From the NCBI GenBank assembly GCA_016704275.1, contig JADJAK010000005.1, positions 62,001-126,000 on the forward strand: a stretch of DNA of 64,000 nucleotides, read 5' to 3'. This stretch comes from Gemmatimonadota bacterium (GTDB taxonomy: Bacteria > Gemmatimonadota > Gemmatimonadetes > Gemmatimonadales > GWC2-71-9). The notes under the pieces are model-generated. The model saw only the letters and a list, made by a program, of their open reading frames with translations, did no database searches and was not told the origin of the DNA. Shown here in pieces: positions 44,801 through 52,655 of this stretch; the stretch's first letter is position 1; each line of letters begins with the position of its first letter. The translations under genes and the position numbers were made by a program.

Positions 44801-46116
44801 TGGCCGGCGCGCGCGGAGTGGCGCTGTCGGCGACGGAGGCCCTCCTCCTCGGGGTCGATGGTCGGGCGGGGCGTCTCTCGCTCGCCGAGGCCGCGCCGGA
44901 AGCTGCCGCGTGGCCGGCGCTCGAGTCGGCGTTGCGGGAGTGGGGTGAAGCACCGGGGCGCGAGTCGCTCGCCATCGCCCTGTTGCCGCCGCTCGCCGAA
45001 GTGCGCTCGATTCCGCTCCCGCCCCTTGGCGACGATGACGTGCAGCAATTGCTGGCCCGATCCGGTGGCCGCTATTTCCTCGCCGCGCGCGGCACCCAGG
45101 TGATCGGCGTGATGCCGCGCGGACGGGGCGAGGGTGAGCTGCCCCGGGTCGCCGCGGCGGCCTCGGCACGGCTCATCACCGCCATCGAAGGTGCCGCCCG
45201 CGCCGCAGGGTGGTCGGGCGTGACGATCGTCCCGGCCGAGGCGGCATGGGCCGCGGCTGCAGGAGCGATGTGGCCCGCGCGATCCCGCGGGGTCGTGGGG
45301 TTAGTCGTCGCCGAGGCGGATCGCACCCTGCTGATCGAGAGCCTCGCGGGACGATTGCAGGCGGTGCGTCGCTTCCGTGCCGGCGATCGGGATGCCGTGT
45401 TGTTGGCCGACGCCCTGCGCCCGCTCGATGCGGTCGCGGTGGTCGGTCACGAGTCACTGCGCGGCACGGTGGTTCGGGCGCTCGCGTCGATGGGTCTCTC
45501 GGTGCAGCCAATCTCCGAAGAGTGGAGCGGGCTCGCGAGTGACCCCGCGGCGCTCGCCGCGGCGATGGCGTCGGCGGTCGAGACGCCCCGGCTGGCCAGT
45601 GCCTCGCAGCGCGTGTCGCAGGCGGCACAGATTCGGCGACTCGCCTGGCAACTCGGTGCCGCGGCCTTGGTCCTGTTGGTCGCCGCCGCCGCGTTCGAGT
45701 TGATCGGTGCGCGCCGGCAACTCAGCGCGATTCAATCGGCTCGTGCGGAGGTGGCACCCGCGGTGCAGGCGACGCTGGTCGGGCGCTCGTCGATGGAGGT
45801 GGCGTATCGCCGGATCGCCGACGTGGTGACTGCGGAACGGACGGCGCCGGCATGGTCGAGTATTCTGGCGGACTTCGCGGCCCGGGTCCCCGAGGATGCC
45901 CACCTCACCGGCTTCCGTGCCCGCGGTGATTCGTTGGTGGTGGATGGCCTGGCGGGGAGTGCCTCGCTGGTCTTCCAGTCGCTCGAGGAGTCGCCGGCGC
46001 TCGCCAACCTCCGCGCCTCGGCCCCGGTGCGGCGTCAGGCACCGGAAGGGAGCGACCCGATGGAGCGGTTCACCATTTCGGCAGTGCGCCGCGGCCTGGG
46101 TGGGGTGAGCCCATGA
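44800..46116 (+). CDS. gspL: Type II secretion protein GspL (PilM/PilN-like)
   Basis: A 438-residue protein. The N-terminal 300 residues are an actin-like, PilM-type cytoplasmic domain (LLGVDGRAGRLSLAEA, SLAIALLPPLAEVRSIPLPPLGD). One membrane helix follows (AAALVLLVAAAAFELIG, about 286-302), then a periplasmic ferredoxin-like PilN/GspL domain ending FTISAVRRG. GspL links the ATPase to the pseudopilus platform. ATG 44800 shares a base with the corrected gspK stop. Confidence 0.85.
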   Translation: MAGARGVALSATEALLLGVDGRAGRLSLAEAAPEAAAWPALESALREWGEAPGRESLAIALLPPLAEVRSIPLPPLGDDDVQQLLARSGGRYFLAARGTQVIGVMPRGRGEGELPRVAAAASARLITAIEGAARAAGWSGVTIVPAEAAWAAAAGAMWPARSRGVVGLVVAEADRTLLIESLAGRLQAVRRFRAGDRDAVLLADALRPLDAVAVVGHESLRGTVVRALASMGLSVQPISEEWSGLASDPAALAAAMASAVETPRLASASQRVSQAAQIRRLAWQLGAAALVLLVAAAAFELIGARRQLSAIQSARAEVAPAVQATLVGRSSMEVAYRRIADVVTAERTAPAWSSILADFAARVPEDAHLTGFRARGDSLVVDGLAGSASLVFQSLEESPALANLRASAPVRRQAPEGSDPMERFTISAVRRGLGGVSP

Positions 46117-46727
46117 ATCTCTCTCCGTCCGAGCGCCGCACGATCATGCGCAGCCTCGCCGTCCTCGCCCCCGTGGCGCTCTATTCGCTCGGAGTCCGGC
46201 CGTACATGGCCGCACTCGCCGATGTCCGCGATCGCATCCAGGTGGAGTCTGACGCGCTCGCCCGCGAGCGGGCCGCGGTGGAGATGGCGAAGCGCAATCC
46301 CGAGGTCCAGCGCCTGACCGACTCGGCCGCCCGCGCCACCGCGCCGCGCCTCTTCGCGGGGCGCGACGACGTGATGGCCAGCGCCGAGCTCGCCGCGTAT
46401 CTCGGCGACCTTGCCGATCAGCACAAGGTGTGGATGCAGGACGCCACGACGCGCCCCGGGACCACGTCCCCGGCCGGCGTGCGCACCTTGCGGGTCGAGA
46501 TTCGCGCCGAGTCGGACTTTGAAGGGTTGTTGGAATTCCTTCAGGCGCTCGAGCAGGGGAGCAAGCTGGTGCGAGTCGAGCGCCTCGAGGTGTCCCAGGC
46601 GTTGAGCGGCCCCGGGAATGAGGACGCCGAGACACTCACCATTGTCGCGTCGATCAGCGGATATGCCTTGCCAGACTCGACGGCGACGACCTCGCCGGCC
46701 CGACCTGACGTGGCGAGGCGCCCGTGA
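46113..46727 (+). CDS. gspM: Type II secretion protein GspM (PilO-like)
   Basis: A 204-residue bitopic protein: a helix near 14-33 (LAVLAPVALYSLGVRPYMAAL), a coiled-coil stretch, and a ferredoxin-like periplasmic domain (VRTLRVEIRAESDFEGLLEFLQALEQGSKLVRVERLEV). The last motif is characteristic of GspM/PilO. Overlaps gspL (ATGA) and gspC (GTGA). Confidence 0.82.
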   Translation: MNLSPSERRTIMRSLAVLAPVALYSLGVRPYMAALADVRDRIQVESDALARERAAVEMAKRNPEVQRLTDSAARATAPRLFAGRDDVMASAELAAYLGDLADQHKVWMQDATTRPGTTSPAGVRTLRVEIRAESDFEGLLEFLQALEQGSKLVRVERLEVSQALSGPGNEDAETLTIVASISGYALPDSTATTSPARPDVARRP

Positions 46728-47233
46728 GCGGCCTGATGGAAGTGCGCAGTGCCCCCGCGGTGCGGTGGGCGGCCCTCGGCGTGGTGGCGGCGTTGCTTGT
46801 CATGGCGTGGACGGCACGGCGGATGTGGCAGGTGACCGACGTGCCGGCCGCACCGCCGGGAGCGATGCTCTCGACGGAGGCGCTCAACGCACCGGCCCGC
46901 CCGGAATCGGTCGACGTCGACGCGGCCGTCTCGCTCGATCTCTTCAATCCGGACCGCATGGCACCGGTCGCGCGTTATCGGTTGCCCAGTGACCCGGCGG
47001 CAGTCGCGTCCGACACGCCGCCACCGGCCCGACCGGTCGTGCTCGGCACCGCGATCGCCTCCGACGGGTCGAGTTTCGCGACCTGTCAGCTCGAATCGTC
47101 ACGGCTGCTGATGGTGCGGGTCGGTGACAAGGTGGGTGTATACCTCGTGAAGGCCATCGAGCGCGGGCGCGTCGTCTTCCAGACGCCGGCCGGCGAACGT
47201 CTCGAGATTCAAGCGCTTCGACCCGGGAGTTGA
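46724..47233 (+). CDS. gspC: Type II secretion protein GspC-like
   Basis: A 169-residue bitopic protein, GTG start at 46724, with one helix (WAALGVVAALLVMAWTA) and a C-terminal homology-region domain: VLGTAIASDGSSFATCQLESSRLLMVRVGDKVGVYLVKAIERGRVVF. It matches the GspC HR domain that docks to the secretin; there is no PDZ domain, which is common outside Proteobacteria. Confidence 0.78.
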   Translation: MSGLMEVRSAPAVRWAALGVVAALLVMAWTARRMWQVTDVPAAPPGAMLSTEALNAPARPESVDVDAAVSLDLFNPDRMAPVARYRLPSDPAAVASDTPPPARPVVLGTAIASDGSSFATCQLESSRLLMVRVGDKVGVYLVKAIERGRVVFQTPAGERLEIQALRPGS

Positions 47234-48888
47234 TCGTGCCCGTACCCGCTCGCCTTGCCAGCCTCCTGCTTCTCGCCGTGGTGCCCTCGCTGCCGGGGCA
47301 GAATCCGCCGCGACGGCCACCCGCGACCACGCCGGCCCCGGCGCCTGTCCCAAGTGTGGCGCTCGACTTCCAGGACCAGGACCTGCGCACCGTCCTCGCC
47401 GCGCTGGCCGAGGCTGGTGGCGTGAATGTGTCGCTGAGCAACATCCCGGCGACCAAGGTCACGCTGCGCATGGGGAAGGCGGTCGATCGGGCCGAGTTCG
47501 CCGCGATGCTCCGCGCGGTGGCGGAGGCCAATGACCTCAAGGTCGCCACCGCGGGCTCGCTGATGCAGATCAGCGGGACGCCGCAGGTCATCGGTCCGAC
47601 GGTGCAGCAGCAGGCGCGGCTCGATGCGGCGGCCGCCGAGATGAAGCTCTACACCTTCCGACTCAAGCACACGTCGGCGACGCAACTCGCGCCGGTGCTG
47701 ACGGCGCTCTTCTCGGGCGGCTCGATCAGCACCCAGAACGCGGCGGCGCGCGGTGCGGCCGGGCAGGGCGGCCGAGGCGCCGCGGCCACCCAGGGCGTGA
47801 CGGTGGTGCAGGGCGGCGGTCGTGGCGCGGCGGGCCAGGCGCAGCAGCAGCAGGCCAACCCGCTGCAAGGGCTCCAAGCGCTCTTCGGGGGCAATCAGGC
47901 CGTGACCAACGAGGTGCGCATCGTCGGCGAGGAGAGCAGCAACGCGCTGCTGATCCGCGCCACCGCCGCCGACTGGGTCTTGATCCAGCAGGTGCTGGCC
48001 GCCGTGGACTTGCGGCCGCTCCAGGTCCTGATCGAGGTGACCATTGCCGAGGTGGCCCGCAACACTGACCTCAACGTCGGCGTCTCCGGTACGGGGACTC
48101 GGACGAAGGGGAATTCCGCCGACTCAGCGTCGATGCCATCGGCCGCCACAGCCCGCGACTTCATCCTGAAGCTGACTGGCGGCAACGGGACGATCGACTA
48201 CAACGTGGCGCTCAACGCGCTGCAGACGCGCGGTGACGTGCGGGTGTTGTCGCTGCCGGTGATCATCGCCCAGAACAACCGTGAGGCGGTGCTCAACGTG
48301 GGCGAACAGCGGCCGTTCGTGCAGGTGTCGCAGAGCATCCAGACCGGTGCCACCCCGACCACCGTGCAGACGATCACCTATCTCGACGTCGGCACCGTGC
48401 TGACGATCACGCCGACGATCAACCCCGACGGCTACGTCAACCTGACCGTCTCGCAGACCGACAACAATGCGACCAACGAGGTGGCGTTCAACGCCCCGGT
48501 GATCAGCAAGCGCGAGCTGACCACCCAGGTCTTCCTCAAGGACGGGCAGACGACGGTGATCGGCGGGCTGGCAGGGAAGAGCAGCAGCAAGACCGAGTCG
48601 GGCATTCCGATCCTCAGCAAGATTCCGCTCATCGGCAAGTGGCTCTTCGGCAACGTGCGCGAGACGTCGAATACCTCGGAGCTGTTCCTCTTCCTCACCC
48701 CGCACGTGATCTTCACCGACGTGGACATCGACCAGTTGCGGCGGTCGGTTGAAGATGGAAGCGAACTGCTCAAGCAGGTGCCGACCGGCGCGCGCATTGT
48801 GCCCAAGGCCGACACGATCGGCCTGCCGGTGATTCGCCGCCCCGACTCGACCGCCGTGCGTCGCCCCGTGGGTGGCGGCACCCCGTGA
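47230..48888 (+). CDS. gspD: Type II secretion secretin GspD
   Basis: A 552-residue outer-membrane secretin. The start is TTG 47230, overlapping gspC as TTGA (GTG 47236 is possible). After a signal peptide come N-domains (VALDFQDQDLRTVLAALAEAGGVNV; LYTFRLKHTSATQLAPVL) and a Gly/Ala/Gln-rich insertion of about 50 residues (about 165-215) within the N-domain region. The secretin core has LIEVTIAEVARNTDLNVGV, RVLSLPVIIAQNNREAVLNVGEQRPF and VIGGLAGKSSSKTESGIPILSKIPLIGKWLF. It forms the outer-membrane gate. Confidence 0.94.
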   Translation: MIVPVPARLASLLLLAVVPSLPGQNPPRRPPATTPAPAPVPSVALDFQDQDLRTVLAALAEAGGVNVSLSNIPATKVTLRMGKAVDRAEFAAMLRAVAEANDLKVATAGSLMQISGTPQVIGPTVQQQARLDAAAAEMKLYTFRLKHTSATQLAPVLTALFSGGSISTQNAAARGAAGQGGRGAAATQGVTVVQGGGRGAAGQAQQQQANPLQGLQALFGGNQAVTNEVRIVGEESSNALLIRATAADWVLIQQVLAAVDLRPLQVLIEVTIAEVARNTDLNVGVSGTGTRTKGNSADSASMPSAATARDFILKLTGGNGTIDYNVALNALQTRGDVRVLSLPVIIAQNNREAVLNVGEQRPFVQVSQSIQTGATPTTVQTITYLDVGTVLTITPTINPDGYVNLTVSQTDNNATNEVAFNAPVISKRELTTQVFLKDGQTTVIGGLAGKSSSKTESGIPILSKIPLIGKWLFGNVRETSNTSELFLFLTPHVIFTDVDIDQLRRSVEDGSELLKQVPTGARIVPKADTIGLPVIRRPDSTAVRRPVGGGTP

Positions 48889-50414
48889 CCACCGCCGCGC
48901 CGATGGTCGCTGCGCGCCCCGGTTCCGAGCTGCTCGAGGTCGATCGGCTCGCGCCCGCGCTGACCGCCGATTGGCTGGAGCAGCACGGCATGATGCCGCT
49001 CCGGCTGGAGGGTGGCCGTCTCGAGGTCGGCAGTTGGCTGCCTGCCCCGGACCCGACCGCCCTCGATGACTTGCGGCTCCTCTTTGACGCCGATGTGGTC
49101 TTGCTCCCCTATGGTGAGCACGATCTCCGCTCGGCGATTCGTCGCGTCTACGCGCAGGACGCCACGACCGCCGAGGGGCTGATCGCGGGGCTCGTCGGCG
49201 AGCGCGGTGCCATCAACGCCGACGAGATCCCGCTCGACGACCTGGTGCACCTCGCCAACGAGGCGCCGGTCATCAGGCTGGTGAACCTGTTGCTGATCGA
49301 AGGGCTGGAGGCGCGCGCGTCGGACGTGCACCTCGAGGGCTATCAGGACGGCCTGCGGGTGCGCTACCGGGTGGATGGGGTCCTGCAGGATGCGCCGTCG
49401 CCGCCGCCACACCTCACGGCCGCGATCATCTCCCGCATCAAGATCATGGCGGAGCTGGACATCGCCGAGCGGCGACTGCCGCAGGACGGACGGATTCGGT
49501 TGCGATTGCAGAATCGCCAGGTCGACGTCCGCGTCTCGACCGTGCCGACGCTGCGTGGCGAGAGCGTGGTGCTCCGGCTCCTCGACCGCGAGCGGGGCCG
49601 CATCTCGCTGACCGACCTCGGCATGGCGGCCGACACGCTGGCGCAGTTCACCGAGGTCATCTCCCGGCCGCACGGCATCGTGCTCGCCACCGGCCCGACC
49701 GGGTCGGGCAAGACGACGACGCTCTACGCCGCCGTGGAGTTGATCCGCACCGGACGGGAGAAGATCCTGACCGTCGAGGATCCGGTCGAGTACGAGCTGT
49801 CCGGTGTGCCGCAGGTGCCGGTCAACGAGAAGGTCGGTGTCACCTTCGCGGGGGCGCTCCGCGCCCTGCTGCGGCAGGACCCGGACGTGATCCTCGTCGG
49901 CGAAATCCGCGATGGAGAAACCGCGCAGATTGCCACTCAGGCGGCGCTCACCGGCCACCTGGTGCTCTCCACGCTGCACACCAACGACGCGCCGACCGCC
50001 CTGACCCGCCTCCTCGATCTGCAGGTGGCGGCCTACCTCGTGGCCTCCACGGTCGATGCCGTGCTCGCCCAACGTCTGCTCCGACGCATCTGTCCGACCT
50101 GCCGAGCCCCGGCCCCGGAGGATGCTCGCCTGGCCAAACTGGTCGATCTCGACCGCCACGCCCTGCATACCCGTTGGCGGGGCGCGGGATGTGACGCCTG
50201 CCGAGGGACCGGCTACCTTGGTCGGGTCGGCATCTACGAGTTGCTGGTCATGGACAATGCCCTCCGGGTCGAGGTGCAGCAGCGTCGCGGCTCCGAGGAG
50301 CTGCGGGCCATGGCCATCGCGGGTGGGATGCGGACCTTGCAGGAGGACGGCTTCCGCCTGGTGCGCGACGGGGTCACCACGCTCGAGGAAGTGGTGCGCG
50401 TCGCCCGGGCCTGA
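48885..50414 (+). CDS. gspE: Type II secretion ATPase GspE
   Basis: A 509-residue secretion ATPase. LLIEGLEARASDVHLEGYQDGLRVRYRVDGVLQD leads the NTPase domain, Walker A is TGPTGSGKTTT near 268, the Asp box TVEDPVEY and Walker B VILVGEIRDGETAQIA follow, then the His box LSTLHTNDAP. Two CxxC pairs (CPTC near 405 and CDAC near 437) bind zinc. GTG 48885 overlaps gspD. It powers pseudopilus assembly. Last gene of the gsp operon. Confidence 0.95.
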   Translation: MTTAAPMVAARPGSELLEVDRLAPALTADWLEQHGMMPLRLEGGRLEVGSWLPAPDPTALDDLRLLFDADVVLLPYGEHDLRSAIRRVYAQDATTAEGLIAGLVGERGAINADEIPLDDLVHLANEAPVIRLVNLLLIEGLEARASDVHLEGYQDGLRVRYRVDGVLQDAPSPPPHLTAAIISRIKIMAELDIAERRLPQDGRIRLRLQNRQVDVRVSTVPTLRGESVVLRLLDRERGRISLTDLGMAADTLAQFTEVISRPHGIVLATGPTGSGKTTTLYAAVELIRTGREKILTVEDPVEYELSGVPQVPVNEKVGVTFAGALRALLRQDPDVILVGEIRDGETAQIATQAALTGHLVLSTLHTNDAPTALTRLLDLQVAAYLVASTVDAVLAQRLLRRICPTCRAPAPEDARLAKLVDLDRHALHTRWRGAGCDACRGTGYLGRVGIYELLVMDNALRVEVQQRRGSEELRAMAIAGGMRTLQEDGFRLVRDGVTTLEEVVRVARA

Positions 50415-50446
50415 TCGATCCCCCAGGACCTTCGCTCTCGGGTGCC

Positions 50447-51934
50447 ATGCCTGAATCCAGCCATCTGCTGACCAGCACCACCGACCCGCTCTCGCAGGGG
50501 ATCGTGGCGGTGACCCTGGTACTGCTCTTCCTCCTGCTGACGCTGGAGAAGGCGCATCGCGTGCTGGTGGCGCTCGGGGCGGTGTCGCTGCTCTGGGGCA
50601 TCACCTACCTCACGCCTTACCACCTGATCTCGTTCGAGGGTGCGGCGCGCGCGCTCGACCTGAATGTCCTTCTACTGCTCGCCTCGATGATGGCCGTCGT
50701 TGGCGTGCTCAAATCGACGGGGGTCTTCGGGTGGGCGGTCGCGCGACTGGTCCACCGTGCCGGGAATTCGCCCGCCCGGATCATGATCCTGATCGCCTGG
50801 TTCACCGCGATCGCCTCGGCATTTCTGGACAACGTCACCACGGTGATCTTCGTGACCCCTATCGCGCTCGGGCTGGCGGCGCAGCTGGGCGTGGCCCCGA
50901 TGGCGTTCATCATGCCGATGATCATGGCGGCCAATATCGGCGGGACCGCGACGCTCATCGGCGACCCGCCGAACATCATGATCGGGTCCGGCGCCGGTCT
51001 CTCCTTCGGTGACTTCCTCATGCACCTGAGCGCGCCGGTGCTGGTCATGATGGTGGCCCTGCAACTCCTCGCGACGCGGTGGTTCCGCGCGGAACTCACC
51101 GGGACCACCCCACGATCGATCGGCGATCCGGCGGCGGCGGACTCGGACGCCACGATCGTCGACCCCACACTGCTACGCGGGATGGGGTGGATCTGCGCCT
51201 TCATCCTCGTCGGCTTTCTCACGCACGGCGTGACCGGAATGCCAGCGGCGGTCCCGGCCACGATCGGTGCCGCCGCCGCGCTCATCCTCCAGGATCGCCT
51301 CTACGTGCGGAAGCATCACGCCTCGGGCGAGGAGCGGGTCCACGGCATCCTGGGGATCATCGAGCACGAGATCGAATGGCCGACGCTGGTCTTCTTCGCC
51401 TTCCTGTTCATCGTGGTGGGCGCCGGGGTTGAGACCGGGCTCATCGCCACCCTTGCCGGTTCCCTTGCGGCGGCGATCGATGCCGGACGGAGCAGCTTCG
51501 CCCTCGGCCCCGAGGGCACGCTGCTCTTCGCCGCCTTGCTGATTCTGTGGGCTGCGGCGGGCCTGTCGGCGCTGATCGACAACATCCCCTTCGTGGCCGT
51601 CTCCATTCCGATCCTGCACGAGCTCATCCCGACGTTGCCCCCTGGTGCTGACGTCGTCTGGTGGGCACTCGCGCTCGGTGCCTGTCTCGGCGGCAATGCG
51701 ACCCCGATCGGCGCTTCGGCGAACGTGACGACACTCGACCTCGCGGCACGCCGTCAGGTGCGGATCTCCTTCCGCGAGTTCTGTCACTTTGCCATTCCCA
51801 CCACGCTCATCACCCTGGTGATCTCCTCCGCGTGGTTGTCGGGGATGATCTTCTTCGACTACCACGCCGCACTGTACGCGTCGTTGGCGGTTGCGGCCCT
51901 GCTTGGCGTGGTGGCGAAGGTTCGCCCGGCATGA
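50447..51934 (+). CDS. NhaD/ArsB-type (ion transporter superfamily) permease
   Basis: A 495-residue protein with about 12 membrane helices. LLLLASMMAVVGVLKSTGVFGWAV, SAFLDNVTTVIFVTPIAL and GGTATLIGDPPNIMIGSGAGLSFGDF are the NhaD/ArsB/SLC13 signatures, and the second half repeats them (ALIDNIPFVAVSIPIL, GGNATPIGASANV). It probably exchanges sodium for protons or exports an anion; specificity is unresolved. It is 32 nt after gspE and overlaps a PepSY gene. Confidence 0.88.
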   Translation: MPESSHLLTSTTDPLSQGIVAVTLVLLFLLLTLEKAHRVLVALGAVSLLWGITYLTPYHLISFEGAARALDLNVLLLLASMMAVVGVLKSTGVFGWAVARLVHRAGNSPARIMILIAWFTAIASAFLDNVTTVIFVTPIALGLAAQLGVAPMAFIMPMIMAANIGGTATLIGDPPNIMIGSGAGLSFGDFLMHLSAPVLVMMVALQLLATRWFRAELTGTTPRSIGDPAAADSDATIVDPTLLRGMGWICAFILVGFLTHGVTGMPAAVPATIGAAAALILQDRLYVRKHHASGEERVHGILGIIEHEIEWPTLVFFAFLFIVVGAGVETGLIATLAGSLAAAIDAGRSSFALGPEGTLLFAALLILWAAAGLSALIDNIPFVAVSIPILHELIPTLPPGADVVWWALALGACLGGNATPIGASANVTTLDLAARRQVRISFREFCHFAIPTTLITLVISSAWLSGMIFFDYHAALYASLAVAALLGVVAKVRPA

Positions 51935-52449
51935 CCATCAATCCGCGCGTGGCCAATCGGCAACTGCACCGACGCGGCGCCCTCCTGGTGGCGCTGCCGT
52001 TTCTCGTGGTGGTCGTCACCGGCATCCTGCTGCAGACCAAGAAGCAGTTCGCCTGGATCCAGCCGCCCGAACAGCGCACGGCGAACGAGGTGCCGGGCAT
52101 TCCCTTCGCCGCGATCCTCGAGGCCGCCGCCAAGCATCCGCAGACCGGGATCACTGCCTGGAGCGACATCGACCGGCTCGATGTCAGGCCCGGCAAGGGG
52201 ATCATCAAGGTCATCGGCAAGAATCGCTGGGAGTTGCAGTTGGATCAGGCCACGGGTGAAGTACTGCAAGTGGCCTATCGACGCTCGGACCTCATCGAGT
52301 CACTGCACGATGGTTCGTGGTTTCATCCCAATGCCAAGCTCTTCCTCTTCCTGCCTGCCGGTGTCATCGTCCTCGGGCTCTGGCTCACCGGGGTCTATCT
52401 CTGGTGGCTGCCGATCGGTGCCCGACGGCGGAAGCGCGCGGAGGCGTGA
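51931..52449 (+). CDS. PepSY domain membrane protein
   Basis: A 172-residue protein with two membrane helices (LLVALPFLVVVVTGILLQ near 19-36; LFLFLPAGVIVLGLWLTGVYLWWLPIG near 139-165) around a small periplasmic PepSY-like domain (WELQLDQATGEVLQVAYRRSDLIESLHDG). The C-terminus is basic. ATG 51931 overlaps the permease stop (ATGA), so the two are co-produced; the partner role is inferred. Confidence 0.82.
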   Translation: MTINPRVANRQLHRRGALLVALPFLVVVVTGILLQTKKQFAWIQPPEQRTANEVPGIPFAAILEAAAKHPQTGITAWSDIDRLDVRPGKGIIKVIGKNRWELQLDQATGEVLQVAYRRSDLIESLHDGSWFHPNAKLFLFLPAGVIVLGLWLTGVYLWWLPIGARRRKRAEA

Positions 52450-52453
52450 CCCC

Positions 52454-52482
52454 TTGTGCCCGCGCGATCCACTCCCTACGAT
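52454..52482 (+). promoter_or_regulatory. Candidate sigma-70-type promoter of the lysine operon
   Basis: TTGTGC at 52454-52459 and TACGAT at 52477-52482 are 17 nt apart. Transcription would begin near 52489-52493, at the leader ATG, so the leader would be close to leaderless. Confidence 0.35.
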
Positions 52483-52492
52483 TGACCGCATC

Positions 52493-52591
52493 ATGAAGCC
52501 AACGCTGCTGCAGGTGACCAAGAAGTGTGTCCCGACCCGCGCCAAGAAGTGCGCGGGTCGGGGTCACACGACGTGGTCGGTTCCGGCGTAG
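52493..52591 (+). CDS. Putative Lys/Thr leader peptide
   Basis: A 32-codon reading frame, ATG to TAG, ahead of the lysine operon. It encodes five Lys and five Thr residues, including two AAG-AAG pairs at codons 10-11 (52520-52525) and 18-19 (52544-52549). It reads KPTLLQVTKKCVP, then RAKKCAGRGHTTW. High density of the pathway's end-product codons followed by competing hairpins is the mark of an attenuator leader. No ribosome binding site is seen; the transcript may begin at or just before the ATG. The peptide itself probably has no other function. Confidence 0.6.
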   Translation: MKPTLLQVTKKCVPTRAKKCAGRGHTTWSVPA

Positions 52592-52655
52592 CACGCCAGT
52601 CCCGTTCCCCACTCGTGGAGCCCCGCCCGACTCACTGTCCGGCGGGGATTTTTTT
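52531..52655 (+). promoter_or_regulatory. Putative transcription attenuator of the lysine operon
   Basis: Segment 1 (52531-52542) and segment 2 (52551-52562) form a perfect 12-bp hairpin with loop CAAGAAGT. Segment 2 can instead pair with segment 3: CGGG-T-CGGGG at 52554-52563 with CCCCGCCCG at 52621-52629, one bulge. Segment 3 also pairs with segment 4 (52641-52647) in the terminator. Segment 4 contains GGGGA, the only plausible ribosome binding site for GTG 52656. Confidence 0.6.
52621..52655 (+). terminator. Terminator hairpin with seven T's, ends at the next start codon
   Basis: CCCCGCC/GGCGGGG form a 7-bp GC stem with a 13-nt loop, then ATTTTTTT. The T tract is followed directly by the GTG start of the M20 gene. 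Confidence 0.75.

Noticed and set aside
43852..46116. A genuine GspK-GspL fusion protein
   Set aside because: The linker is out-of-frame GspK sequence; the alternate frame gives a normal GspK end and overlap with gspL.
52450..52655. A classical L-box lysine riboswitch before the lysine operon
   Set aside because: The region is about 200 nt and shows a short peptide frame with simple hairpins, with no sign of the L-box five-helix junction.
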